Shown one piece after another: positions 8,557-16,337 of a stretch of 37,134 nt of DNA. The stretch is from Prevotellaceae bacterium UBA7028 (GTDB lineage: Bacteria > Bacteroidota > Bacteroidia > Bacteroidales > Bacteroidaceae): contig DLBF01000123.1 of NCBI GenBank assembly GCA_002494215.1, forward strand, positions 1 through 37,134, given 5' to 3'. The stretch's first letter is position 1; each line of letters begins with the position of its first letter. The notes under the pieces were generated by a model that was not told the DNA's origin, searched no databases, and saw only the letters and a list, made by a program, of their open reading frames with translations. The translations under genes and the position numbers were made by a program.

Positions 8557-9382
8557 CTCCCACGTACGACAAAAGTACTACATTCATCATCAGCGCATAG
8601 AGGATAGCGGGGATGGCAAACCTGCCGTCGTTGAAGACAAATGGGCTGGATGCAATGGCTATGGCCTGCGCTGCATTCTGCATACCCACCTCGATGATGA
8701 TGGTGCGACGCTCCTTGGTATGCAACCCAAAGACATAACAAAGCACACAAGCAAACAGGGCTGCTACCAAGAGCAGAACTGTAACAGCCAATCCCAAGAC
8801 ACTAAAGTTGGTTGCGATAGTCTCTCTGTGCTGGACAAAGAAGATACCCGCCAACAGCATCAGAGCAGGAAAGGCCATCTTGGAGAGCACCTTTGCTATA
8901 CGAGCTGCCAACTGGGGCTTATAATACCTTATTATAATACCTATTACTATAGGCAACAGCATGGTAACAAGGTTCTGCATGAGCAGATTCTTAATAGGCA
9001 ACTGTATGCCAACTTGCTGCCCTACTGATGCGGTAACAAACTGCATAATCAGTGGAAGAGTGAACAGCGTGATGATGCTGCTCAGGGCTGTCAACGATAC
9101 AGAAAGGGCTACATCACCCTTTGCCAACATGCTGAAAATATTGCTGGAACTGCCACCAGGGCAACATGCAATCAGCACCAGACCAATGGTGAAGATGGGA
9201 TCAAGATGCATCACCATGGCAACAACTAATGCAATGGCAGGCATCAAGAGCTGACCAGCCAAACCGCCAAGCACAGCTTTCCCACGTTTAATCACTAAAA
9301 GAAAATCATTTGCTTCCAGCGTAAGTCCTAAGCAGAACATCAACAATGTAAGGATGGGAAGCACTATAAGTATACTATTCAT
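8531..9382 (-). CDS. Bile acid:sodium symporter family (BASS) membrane transporter
   Basis: This is an integral inner-membrane protein of about 283 residues with nine to ten hydrophobic helices. The BASS hallmarks are CCPGGSSSNIFS (crossover and Na+-site region) and EVGMQNAAQA. Bacterial members import bile acids, pantoate or other organic anions with sodium; the substrate is not predictable here. I chose the ATG at 9382 (MNSILIVLP): the longer frame beginning at 9418 would start upstream of the TACCTTTG -7 box at 9408-9415. The last residues are encoded by a heptamer array. Confidence 0.88.
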   Translation of the reverse strand: MNSILIVLPILTLLMFCLGLTLEANDFLLVIKRGKAVLGGLAGQLLMPAIALVVAMVMHLDPIFTIGLVLIACCPGGSSSNIFSMLAKGDVALSVSLTALSSIITLFTLPLIMQFVTASVGQQVGIQLPIKNLLMQNLVTMLLPIVIGIIIRYYKPQLAARIAKVLSKMAFPALMLLAGIFFVQHRETIATNFSVLGLAVTVLLLVAALFACVLCYVFGLHTKERRTIIIEVGMQNAAQAIAIASSPFVFNDGRFAIPAILYALMMNVVLLSYVGGIKMRDKN

Positions 9383-9407
9383 ATCCCTGTTATCGTGAAA
9401 TCGGGTG

Positions 9408-9415
9408 CAAAGGTA
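9408..9415 (-). promoter_or_regulatory. -7 box TACCTTTG for the BASS symporter
   Basis: On the minus strand TACCTTTG lies 25 bp before the chosen ATG. It decides the start, because the longer frame would begin before the expected transcription start. Confidence 0.6.
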
Positions 9416-9500
9416 CACTTTTTTTTCTCATTTTGGGGACTAAAGCATACAACTTTCAAAAAATAATATGTAACATTGCGCCTATCGCCTCGAAATTACG

Positions 9501-9508
9501 TAACTTTG
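9501..9508 (+). promoter_or_regulatory. -7 box TAACTTTG for upp
   Basis: TAACTTTG lies 24 bp before the ATG at 9533. An ATTG about 22 bp upstream is a plausible weak -33 element. This box argues against the longer open frame from 9476. Confidence 0.65.
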
Positions 9509-9532
9509 CACAAACAAACTTTAAAGAATACA

Positions 9533-10192
9533 ATGAAGGTAATAAATCTAAGCGAAAACAACAGCGTACTGAACAAGTACATGAGTGAGCTGAGAAACAT
9601 TGACGTACAGTCCGACCGTATGCGATTCCGCCAGAATATTGTACGAATCGGACATGTAGAGGCTTACGAAATAAGCAAGTTCCTTACCTATAGCCAGAAA
9701 ACCATACAGACACCATTGGACAAATGCGAAATCAACACATACGACGACAAGGTGGTTGTAGGAACCGTTTTCCGTGCCGGGCTGCCTCTGCACCAAGCCT
9801 TCTTGGATATATTTGACGAGGCAGGCAACGCCTTCGTTTCTGCTTACCGCTACTATAAGGATCGCGAGATGAACGAGGTTGGCATTAAGGTGGAGTACTG
9901 TGCATCACCTGACCTGGACGGCAAGACGCTCATCCTGGTAGATCCCATGCTGGCAACAGGCGGTAGCTTGGAACTAGCCTACGAGGCGCTGAAAGGAAAG
10001 GGTACCCCCAAACGCTTGGTAATGGCCTGCGTGATAGCAGCCCAGAGCGGTGTGGACTATCTGCAGAACATCTTCCCCACCAATGATGTTGTGCTGGTAT
10101 GTGGTGCCATAGACCCTGTGCTGAACGAGCATAAATACATTGTTCCCGGCTTAGGCGATGCCGGCGACCTGATGTATGGGGAGAAGATATAA
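9533..10192 (+). CDS. upp: Uracil phosphoribosyltransferase
   Basis: This is a cytoplasmic salvage enzyme that converts uracil and PRPP to UMP, about 219 residues, normal for the family. The PRPP-binding loop is LILVDPMLATGGS. The C-terminal uracil-binding region includes NEHKYIVPGLGDAGDLMYG, whose GLGDAGD is a UPRTase signature. The start MKVINLSENN at 9533 is preferred over 9476 because the -7 box at 9501-9508 lies between them. The next gene downstream, DUF5020, is Tsx-like, so uptake and salvage of nucleobases or nucleosides may be linked. Confidence 0.96.
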   Translation: MKVINLSENNSVLNKYMSELRNIDVQSDRMRFRQNIVRIGHVEAYEISKFLTYSQKTIQTPLDKCEINTYDDKVVVGTVFRAGLPLHQAFLDIFDEAGNAFVSAYRYYKDREMNEVGIKVEYCASPDLDGKTLILVDPMLATGGSLELAYEALKGKGTPKRLVMACVIAAQSGVDYLQNIFPTNDVVLVCGAIDPVLNEHKYIVPGLGDAGDLMYGEKI

Positions 10193-10198
10193 AAACCT

Positions 10199-10213
10199 CT
10201 CCCCCATGGGGAG
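10199..10213. terminator. Hairpin CTCCCC..GGGGAG after upp
   Basis: A six-pair GC stem with a 3-nt loop lies 7 bp after the upp stop codon, without a T tract. The same CTCCCC..GGGGAG palindrome recurs at 3771-3786, so it may be a dispersed repeat rather than a dedicated terminator. Confidence 0.4.
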
Positions 10214-10261
10214 GGAATGATATAACGTAATAACTTCAATTATTAACAACAAAATTCAAAG

Positions 10262-11014
10262 ATGAAAAGATTGTTCTTTCTTTCTGCGCTGATGGGCTTT
10301 GCAATGGCAGCCAGTGCACAGTTTAACTTGCAGTATCACTATGATCTGGGGCGTCACATGAATTCAAATTCTGAGGCTAACCGTCAGTTGTTCACCGTTA
10401 CGGCAGAGTTCTTCAGACCCGACAAGCTGGGTTCTACCTACCTGTTCATTGATATGGACTACAGAGGAGACGGCCCCACAAACAATGGAGCTATCGGAAC
10501 ATACTGGGAGATGAGCCGTGATTTCACCTTTGCCAAAGTAAAGAATACCAACAGCAGCTTCACAGCTCACATCGAGTACAATGGCGGTCTTAAGAACCAG
10601 TTCTCTTTCCAGCAGTGTATGTTGGTTGGTCCCGCATGGCAGTGGCACAACAACGACTTCAGCAAGACCTTTACCTTCCAAGCTCTCTACAAGCAGTTCT
10701 TTAGCGGAAATGGATTTGAGGCTCACCCCAGCTTCCAGACAACAGCTGTATGGGGCATTAACTTTGCCAAGGGCCTGTGTACCTTCAGCGGTTTTGCTGA
10801 TTTGTGGTATGGTTACACACCAGGCTTAGACAAGGGTCTGATCTTCCTCTCTGAGCCTCAGTTCTGGTTCAATATTATTGGCAAGGATCGTCAGAACGAC
10901 AAGCTGAGCATTGGTACTGAGTTTGAATTGAGCAACAACTTTATCTGGCCCACCAATGGCGCTACACGTACTTTCTACTTCAACCCCACCGTGGCAGTGA
11001 AGTATACATTCTAA
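10262..11014 (+). CDS. DUF5020 family outer-membrane protein (Tsx-like channel)
   Basis: This 250-residue protein has a signal peptide (cleavage after AASAQ). It has alternating strands rich in Phe, Trp and Tyr and a terminal KYTF, as in small outer-membrane barrels. The start (FNLQYHYDLGRHMNSNSE) and the EFFRPDKLGSTYLFIDMDY segment match DUF5020, a family related to nucleoside-specific Tsx channels. It lies 69 bp after upp on the same strand. A role in nucleoside or nucleobase uptake is inferred from family and position. Confidence 0.85.
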   Translation: MKRLFFLSALMGFAMAASAQFNLQYHYDLGRHMNSNSEANRQLFTVTAEFFRPDKLGSTYLFIDMDYRGDGPTNNGAIGTYWEMSRDFTFAKVKNTNSSFTAHIEYNGGLKNQFSFQQCMLVGPAWQWHNNDFSKTFTFQALYKQFFSGNGFEAHPSFQTTAVWGINFAKGLCTFSGFADLWYGYTPGLDKGLIFLSEPQFWFNIIGKDRQNDKLSIGTEFELSNNFIWPTNGATRTFYFNPTVAVKYTF

Positions 11015-11043
11015 GCTAATCTCTAATCTATCTAATATAAAAA

Positions 11044-11075
11044 AAATGTGGAGGCCCAAACAGGCTTCCACATTT
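11044..11075. terminator. Bidirectional terminator between DUF5020 and the thioredoxin gene
   Basis: AAATGTGGAGGCC at 11044-11056 pairs with GGCTTCCACATTT at 11063-11075. The stem is flanked by an A tract to the left and TTTAGTTT to the right, suiting convergent transcription. Confidence 0.8.
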
Positions 11076-11097
11076 AGTTTATTATAGATTGGAATTA

Positions 11098-11646
11098 TTA
11101 TTCTAATGCTTTCTGGATGGTAGAAACACAGATATCGTCTGAAGGACGTGGAGCATCTGAATTGATGATACTACCATCAGGACTTACAATAAGGAAACGA
11201 GGAATGGTCTCCAACTCTATAGCGGTGAAGAAATCGTCTGCATCATCAGAAGAAATACGATATTGTTCCCAAGTGGGCTTATCCTCGGTCACCTTCTTAA
11301 CCCAAGCGTCACGATCCTGATCGACAGAAATGCTGATAATACGTACATCCTGATTACCGGCAAACTGCTTGGCCAAGGTATCGAGATAAGGAATCTCGGC
11401 ACAGCAGGGAGGGCACCATGTTGCCCAGAAATCGAGGAAAAGGGTCTTTCCGAACAGGCTGGAAAGTTCCAACTTTGTACCATCAGGACGTTCCAAAGTT
11501 ACATCTGGCAAAGCAGCTTCTGTGACTGTTGTGGATAGGCTGTCTGCAGCAACACCATTCTCAGAAGTATTGTTGCTCTTTGACTGACATGCAGCAAATG
11601 CAAAGGCTGCAAACATCAATACCGTTACAATTGATTTAAATTTCAT
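11098..11646 (-). CDS. TlpA/ResA-like thioredoxin-fold lipoprotein
   Basis: This protein of about 182 residues has a lipobox (AFAFAAC, Cys near residue 19), so it is probably anchored in the envelope and faces the periplasm. The thioredoxin fold carries the active site WATWCPPCC and the cis-Pro region TIPRFLIVSPDG. Such proteins reduce disulfides in apocytochromes or other exported proteins, or act as peroxiredoxin-like AhpC/TSA members. An extra Cys directly follows the CPPC motif. The start is put at MKFKSIV (11646): the longer frame begins at 11670, about 10 bp from the -7 box. Confidence 0.88.
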   Translation of the reverse strand: MKFKSIVTVLMFAAFAFAACQSKSNNTSENGVAADSLSTTVTEAALPDVTLERPDGTKLELSSLFGKTLFLDFWATWCPPCCAEIPYLDTLAKQFAGNQDVRIISISVDQDRDAWVKKVTEDKPTWEQYRISSDDADDFFTAIELETIPRFLIVSPDGSIINSDAPRPSDDICVSTIQKALE

Positions 11647-11679
11647 TTTTATGTTATGTTTTAGGTTCAATTTTTAATG

Positions 11680-11687
11680 CAAAGGTA
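11680..11687 (-). promoter_or_regulatory. -7 box TACCTTTG for the thioredoxin lipoprotein
   Basis: TACCTTTG on the minus strand lies 33 bp upstream of the chosen ATG at 11646. Confidence 0.55.
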
Positions 11688-11760
11688 ATTATAAATATGG
11701 TATTATATGGATTTTATACATTTTTTAATTTCAGAGATAGCGTTTTTGTGAAAAAATGGC

Positions 11761-11768
11761 TATCTTTG
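11761..11768 (+). promoter_or_regulatory. -7 box TATCTTTG for the 86-residue protein
   Basis: TATCTTTG lies 26 bp before the ATG at 11795. The nearest TTTG (11745-11748) is only 12 bp upstream, so the -33 element is unclear. Confidence 0.5.
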
Positions 11769-11794
11769 GGCATAAATAAGAAATATCTTTTAAC

Positions 11795-12055
11795 ATGAAC
11801 AAACAATTTAGACGCGAACAAGCCATACAAACGCTAAACGCTATAGTAATGGCAATGGAGGGTGAAGTACCAATGGGATACCATGGATTTATCAAAGCCT
11901 ATAGCAACGATGGGTATAACGTGACAATGCTGATGGAAGACGGCAAAGAAATACCACCTGAGCAGGCCAATCTGGATGCGTTGGAGTCTGCCATATACCA
12001 ATGGAGGGATGAACACATGCAATTCTTCCAGAAGATTCTAAGCGCTATGATGTAA
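11795..12055 (+). CDS. Hypothetical small cytoplasmic protein (86 aa)
   Basis: I do not recognise the family. The protein is 86 residues, without a signal peptide or membrane segment. An N-terminal helix (REQAIQTLNAIVMAMEGE) leads into a short strand-rich middle (NVTMLMEDGKEI) and a C-terminal helix (NLDALESAIYQWRDEHMQFFQKIL). It has its own -7 box upstream and a strong hairpin after it, so it looks like an independent, genuinely expressed gene. Confidence 0.75.
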   Translation: MNKQFRREQAIQTLNAIVMAMEGEVPMGYHGFIKAYSNDGYNVTMLMEDGKEIPPEQANLDALESAIYQWRDEHMQFFQKILSAMM

Positions 12056-12076
12056 TTACTCTAAACTTTAATAATA

Positions 12077-12116
12077 AAGGAAGAAGGCAACCCTTAACAG
12101 AGTTGCCTTCTTCCTT
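12077..12116. terminator. Strong 15-bp stem terminator
   Basis: AAGGAAGAAGGCAAC at 12077-12091 pairs perfectly with GTTGCCTTCTTCCTT at 12102-12116. It lies between the 86-residue gene and the convergent small peptide gene and can serve both. Confidence 0.85.
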
Positions 12117-12136
12117 ATAGTATAGGTAACTAAGGA

Positions 12137-12289
12137 CTATTCCTCGTCGTCAGACCAGGCTGCCCAGTCATTCTCCTTGGTCAATGCATTGCCACCATCT
12201 ACTTCTGTTTTACCATCTATTGGCAGGCTCTCTGCCAGCATGCTGACAACCTGAGCCTCTTCAATCTTAAAAGCGGGTTTAATGTACAT
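12137..12289 (-). CDS. Small acidic peptide (50 aa) downstream of the beta-helix protein
   Basis: The frame starts MYIKPAFKIEEAQVVSMLA and ends ALTKENDWAAWSDDEE. It is 50 residues, with a YIKP start, a hydrophobic-acidic middle and a Trp-rich acidic end. I recall similar short MKYIKP..-type proteins as common in Prevotella and Bacteroides, but know of no function. It lies 38 bp after the stop of the 1190-residue surface protein on the same strand and before a strong terminator, so the two are probably co-transcribed. It has no signal peptide. Confidence 0.65.
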   Translation of the reverse strand: MYIKPAFKIEEAQVVSMLAESLPIDGKTEVDGGNALTKENDWAAWSDDEE

Positions 12290-12294
12290 ATTCG

Positions 12295-12330
12295 CAATTT
12301 TTGATTTTTGAATTTATCAATTTTGAATTA
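12295..12330. repeat. 7-bp array at the 3' end of the beta-helix gene
   Basis: Units of AATTTTT/GATTTTT/GAATTTA/TCAATTT/TGAATTA type follow at 7-bp spacing. The last unit contains the stop codon of the beta-helix gene on the minus strand. Confidence 0.65.
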
Positions 12331-15300
12331 AAAGAGGACCTTGTGTCCGTTAATGATATTTACGCCCTTCTGCAGCTTAGACAGCTTCTGGCCAGCGAGG
12401 TTATAAATTGCTCCCTCGCCTTCGGAGAGGGCTGGGGTGAGGCTCTTAATTGCTGTCTCGCTCTCGCCATTGAAGAAGAAGGCCTTGACACCTGCGTTAG
12501 AAGGCTGATAGTAAGCCTTGCCAGCAGCAATAGTGGTTCCAGTCTTTGCAAGATAGAAGCCAACTTCCTTATCCGCGGGCTTAGCCAAAATATACATTGT
12601 GCCGTCAGCCTCTGTAGCATCAGCTGTACCCTTCAGGTCATTAGCAATGTTGATGGCAGGTACATCTTTAGCAAACTTGTTGTAATAAGTACCCTTTAGA
12701 ATAACAGGAGTGCCTGCAGGAATATTCTCGATGGCTGTAAGGTCAAGCCATGTGTTGTTCAGGACAGCAACATTAGCCTCAACATCGCCGTTCAGTACAT
12801 AACCAGTAGTAGCGTCGAAGAGAGTTGCATAGCCTGCATCGCCAACGTAGCTGACAGGTGCCTCATTGAGAGGAGATGGGTATTCGTCGATGCCGATAAG
12901 CTGCTTGAAGCCCAAGATGTATGCCACCTTACCATTGGTGAGGTCTGCTTTTGTCAAATCTTCTCTTATGCCACGATTCTCACCGGAATCTGTTCCATCC
13001 ATATTAGTATCACTCAGGTCAATAACATTCTTCCATGTACCTTGGAAGCGTCCCATATTGCCTCCCTTATGACCCGTGATGGTACCGAGGTTCAGGAAAT
13101 TCTCGACAGAACCCTTCTCCTGATAGCAGAAGAGAGCACCAACAAATGGATCCTGGTGAGTAGATGTGATGTTACCAGTGTTGACTACATTATGAATGTA
13201 ATAATTGGCTTTATCTCCACTCTCGCCACCTACAATACCAGCTGCATCCTGACCACTGACAGTAACGTTAGCTTCGTTCACAACATTCTCGATAGTTATG
13301 GTAGCTCCAGCCTTGTAGTTCTGAGAAGCTCCAGCTACACCACCACTCTTATTGCTACCAATGATAGAGCAAGACTTATCAATGATGAGATTCTTGATAG
13401 TTGTGTTATCGTTACCCTGCAGCCAACCAAAGAAACCTTGAGCCTCAGAAGTTGGACGATTGATAATCATGTTCTTGATTCGATAGCCCTGACCGTCAAA
13501 CACGCCCTTGAACTTACTGCCAGTTGTGGGACCAATGGGATTATGAAGGTTCTCTATGTTCAGGAAATCAATATCCTGCGTCAGCTTGGCATAGAATGCA
13601 GCACCACCAGCACCCTTAACAGCGTTAGACAACCACTCTACGTTTCCAGCATTTGCCAGCAAATAGTAGTCACCATCCTTTTGGGGTTCCTGGAACTGGG
13701 TGTAGCAGACATCGCACATACCAATCTTAGCATTTATGTTATGGTCGAGCTGAATAGTCTCGCCGCTTTCATTATTATAATTAAGACCACCTACTGCAAC
13801 ACCTGCACAATTGATAGTTCCTGCCTGATAAACCTGCTTGGATGTTGTACCATAAACAGGCATTGCATCTGTACCAAGAGTCTGAGTATAGACAATAGAT
13901 GTTTGGTCGCCGTTCAAGAGGTAACACAGTTCACCGCTAGAGATAGGATCGTCTGTATTGATAACGGCTACCTTACCCTGGTTACCAGCGTTTGTGGTGC
14001 AAAGGTCAATAATATTTCGTAGAACAATATTGCTGTTGCGGCGAATCAGATTGTAGCCGTTGCCATCGACACCAGTTACCTCACCTATGTTCCAGCAACC
14101 CTCCACATCAACTTCGCCATTGACATTACGCTGACCAGTCCATGCGCAGATAGCAGCACTCTCACCACCATTGCCAACAATGGTACCCTTGTTCCAGAGG
14201 TTGTAAAGCTTCAAGGCTACATTGGTAGAGGCAACGCAACCAAGAATACCAGCAGCATTCTTACCTGAGGTGGTTACGGCGGCTTCGTTACCACAGTTGC
14301 GAATAATAACAGTTGCGCCCGTATTAACAGAATTAACACGGCCTACAACACCTGCCACGAAATTCTTGTCATGCGTTACAGAGCAACTTTCATCGATGAT
14401 AAGGTTCTCAATGACAACCTCATTGTTAGTAGTACCATTTGAATCTGTACCGCCACCACGAACAGAACCGAAGAAGCCCTGACCATCATTGTCACGATCA
14501 GCGAGAGAATTTGCTGTGGTCAAAACCATACCCTTAATACGGTGTCCCTGACCATCGAAATGACCAAAGTACTTCTGTGTATTAGTACCAATAGGCATGT
14601 GTGCATCAGCAACACCACCAAAGTCAATGTCAGCATCCAACTTGACCTTCATAGCACCATGACCAATCTTAACCATTGCAGAGAACCACTCAACCTGAGC
14701 AGCCGTGCTGAGATGATAGAAACCATCCTCTTCTGGAGTCATAAACGCCTCGTTGGGAGCACCACAGTAGGTACAAAGACCAGTTTCATCACTGTAAGTA
14801 TGAGGAGGAATAACCTTGCCAGACTCCTCATTGCTATAGGAAACACCATCCTTGGGAGTACCGTCACAATTGTAGGCAGCTACCTCGTATACTGCTTTAC
14901 CAGGAATGGGCAGAGGAATAGAGTTAGGATCAGAGAGATCCTGAGTGAAAGGATGTGCATTAGGATTGGCATTGGGAGCCAAGTCAGAACGCAAGGCAGT
15001 ATTAAGCAGATAGCAGATCTCACCGCTATGCAGAGGGTCAGCAGTCTTATAGGTAGGATGCTCGCCTTGGAAGTTGCTGGCACTGTGGAAAGTATCGTAG
15101 CAGTTAGCAATAGAACGGTTAGCGCCGCGGAAGAGTTGGCTGCCACCATCCAAAACACTAATTTCTGCAATGTTCAAACAGTTCCACATCTTGGCATTAC
15201 CACCTGCAGATCTGTTCCATCCGCAGAAAGCAGAACCTTTGTTAACTGCTGTAACAGTACCTGCATTCACACAGTTTTCCATATCAAAATAGGGATACTG

Positions 15301-15900
15301 GTCGGCACCGGCACCAATCATACCTGCAGCACCAGAAGTTGTGGTAAGCGTTGCAAAGCTGACGCAGTTCAGAATCTCTAAGCCATCGGGAGATTCTGCG
15401 GTGTAAGTATTTGTTTGAATGAGACCAATAATAGAACCTACACGGTTCTTACCTCTGATTGAACAAGTAGAATCCATGATAATGTTCTTGATCTTGGCAT
15501 TACCGCGAACAAAACCAAAGAGACCGAGAGTCTCGTCATCAGGACGATCAATCACTAAGTTACTGATTGTGTGAAACTGACCATCAAATTTACCAGAAAA
15601 CTTGTAGGTATCGATAACCGCTCCACTCTCGTTTGTATAACGACCAATAGGAGAATGGTCAATACCAGCCATGTCAATGTTAGCTGTCAACACAGCTTGT
15701 GCTGTAAGCTTAGCGTCTTTGTCAGGATCATCATTACCAGTCACAGAATTAACATACTCGGCAAACCACTCCAGTTCAGAAGCTGTACCAATTTGGTAAA
15801 CACCATCTACCTGCGCCGGTTCATCCCACGCACGGGCAGAAAAACCTGTCATCCATGCTAAGGCCAAGAATGCCAGGCTAAAGAGATAGTTTTTTTTCAT
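12328..15900 (-). CDS. Large secreted three-module beta-helix (GLUG-like) surface protein
   Basis: This 1190-residue protein has a signal peptide (cleavage after GFSARA). Three homologous modules begin near residues 32, 390 and 755; each starts with a DG.Y.L.TA..VEWF motif. Each continues with D.GG, PIG, F.G.FDGQGH.I.NM, G.FG...., I.NLIID..CSI and successive I.N..N.G.V rungs, as in GLUG and right-handed beta-helix proteins. A beta-domain at about 1010-1140 (GYATLFDATTGYVLNG) precedes a tail (IYNLAGQKL..KGVNIINGHKVLF). It is probably exported to the cell surface as an adhesin or glycan-binding protein; no catalytic site is seen. A GC hairpin in the gene encodes TPALSEGEG just before the tail. 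Confidence 0.8.
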   Translation of the reverse strand: MKKNYLFSLAFLALAWMTGFSARAWDEPAQVDGVYQIGTASELEWFAEYVNSVTGNDDPDKDAKLTAQAVLTANIDMAGIDHSPIGRYTNESGAVIDTYKFSGKFDGQFHTISNLVIDRPDDETLGLFGFVRGNAKIKNIIMDSTCSIRGKNRVGSIIGLIQTNTYTAESPDGLEILNCVSFATLTTTSGAAGMIGAGADQYPYFDMENCVNAGTVTAVNKGSAFCGWNRSAGGNAKMWNCLNIAEISVLDGGSQLFRGANRSIANCYDTFHSASNFQGEHPTYKTADPLHSGEICYLLNTALRSDLAPNANPNAHPFTQDLSDPNSIPLPIPGKAVYEVAAYNCDGTPKDGVSYSNEESGKVIPPHTYSDETGLCTYCGAPNEAFMTPEEDGFYHLSTAAQVEWFSAMVKIGHGAMKVKLDADIDFGGVADAHMPIGTNTQKYFGHFDGQGHRIKGMVLTTANSLADRDNDGQGFFGSVRGGGTDSNGTTNNEVVIENLIIDESCSVTHDKNFVAGVVGRVNSVNTGATVIIRNCGNEAAVTTSGKNAAGILGCVASTNVALKLYNLWNKGTIVGNGGESAAICAWTGQRNVNGEVDVEGCWNIGEVTGVDGNGYNLIRRNSNIVLRNIIDLCTTNAGNQGKVAVINTDDPISSGELCYLLNGDQTSIVYTQTLGTDAMPVYGTTSKQVYQAGTINCAGVAVGGLNYNNESGETIQLDHNINAKIGMCDVCYTQFQEPQKDGDYYLLANAGNVEWLSNAVKGAGGAAFYAKLTQDIDFLNIENLHNPIGPTTGSKFKGVFDGQGYRIKNMIINRPTSEAQGFFGWLQGNDNTTIKNLIIDKSCSIIGSNKSGGVAGASQNYKAGATITIENVVNEANVTVSGQDAAGIVGGESGDKANYYIHNVVNTGNITSTHQDPFVGALFCYQEKGSVENFLNLGTITGHKGGNMGRFQGTWKNVIDLSDTNMDGTDSGENRGIREDLTKADLTNGKVAYILGFKQLIGIDEYPSPLNEAPVSYVGDAGYATLFDATTGYVLNGDVEANVAVLNNTWLDLTAIENIPAGTPVILKGTYYNKFAKDVPAINIANDLKGTADATEADGTMYILAKPADKEVGFYLAKTGTTIAAGKAYYQPSNAGVKAFFFNGESETAIKSLTPALSEGEGAIYNLAGQKLSKLQKGVNIINGHKVLF
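12413..12431. repeat. In-frame GC-rich hairpin at the body/tail junction of the beta-helix gene
   Basis: CCCTCGCC (12413-12420), loop TTC, GGAGAGGG (12424-12431) form a stem with one mismatch. On the coding strand it is translated as part of TPALSEGEG. It sits immediately before the C-terminal tail. Confidence 0.7.
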
Positions 15901-16009
15901 CTTCTTTTAGTTTAAGTTGATTATTAATTAGGTTAAAATTATATAGCCTCCTTTGTAAACACCCCAGTAAGTTAAGGTAATTTTGTACAAATTTTGCAAC
16001 TGTACGCCG

Positions 16010-16017
16010 CAAAGTTA
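16010..16017 (-). promoter_or_regulatory. -7 box TAACTTTG for the beta-helix surface protein
   Basis: TAACTTTG on the minus strand lies 110 bp upstream of the ATG. I see no TTTG at the right distance, so this is a partial match. Confidence 0.45.
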
Positions 16018-16229
16018 TACAAATATTAAATATCAGTTATAGTATTGTTTGTTAAAATACGTTAACAGAGCAAAAGTTATTATTACACCACTCACCCCCT
16101 ATATATATATAATAAGGTATAAGGAAAGACTAACAGTGCTATAAATGGGCCAATATTACTTCTAAAAGACAAAAAAGAAGATTATTAGTATGAAAATTTG
16201 ACATTTTTTGATAGATTTTGTAAAAAATG

Positions 16230-16261
16230 TTTGGCAGATATCGCAAAATAGCATACCTTTG
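16230..16261 (+). promoter_or_regulatory. Full Bacteroidetes promoter for the OmpA gene: TTTG-N20-TACCTTTG
   Basis: TTTG at 16230-16233 and TACCTTTG at 16254-16261 are separated by exactly 20 bp, the consensus arrangement. This suits a highly expressed porin gene. Confidence 0.8.
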
Positions 16262-16337
16262 CGTTAACAAATGTGTAAAAATGCATACAAATGCATGATT
16301 GAAAAGGAAATGATGTTTAACTTTTTATAAGTTTGTT

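Larger units (their letters stand above)
15901..16337. other. 437-bp AT-rich divergent promoter region
   Basis: The stretch separates the beta-helix gene (minus) from the OmpA gene (plus) and contains no gene I can support. A minus-strand TAACTTTG box is at 16010-16017 and a full plus-strand promoter at 16230-16261. A run of alternating TATATA lies near 16101. The 77-bp leader of the OmpA gene after the -7 box has no obvious structure. Confidence 0.6.

Noticed and set aside
10199..10213. GGGGAGGG on the plus strand as a KOPS exception
   Set aside because: It is part of a palindromic hairpin and not the GGGTAGGG form, so it was left out of the orientation count; it would be an exception if the broader GGGNAGGG were used.
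13042..14022. 326-codon open frame antisense to the beta-helix protein
   Set aside because: The sense frame has three homologous modules, a signal peptide and a tail; the antisense frame is a shadow of the repeats.
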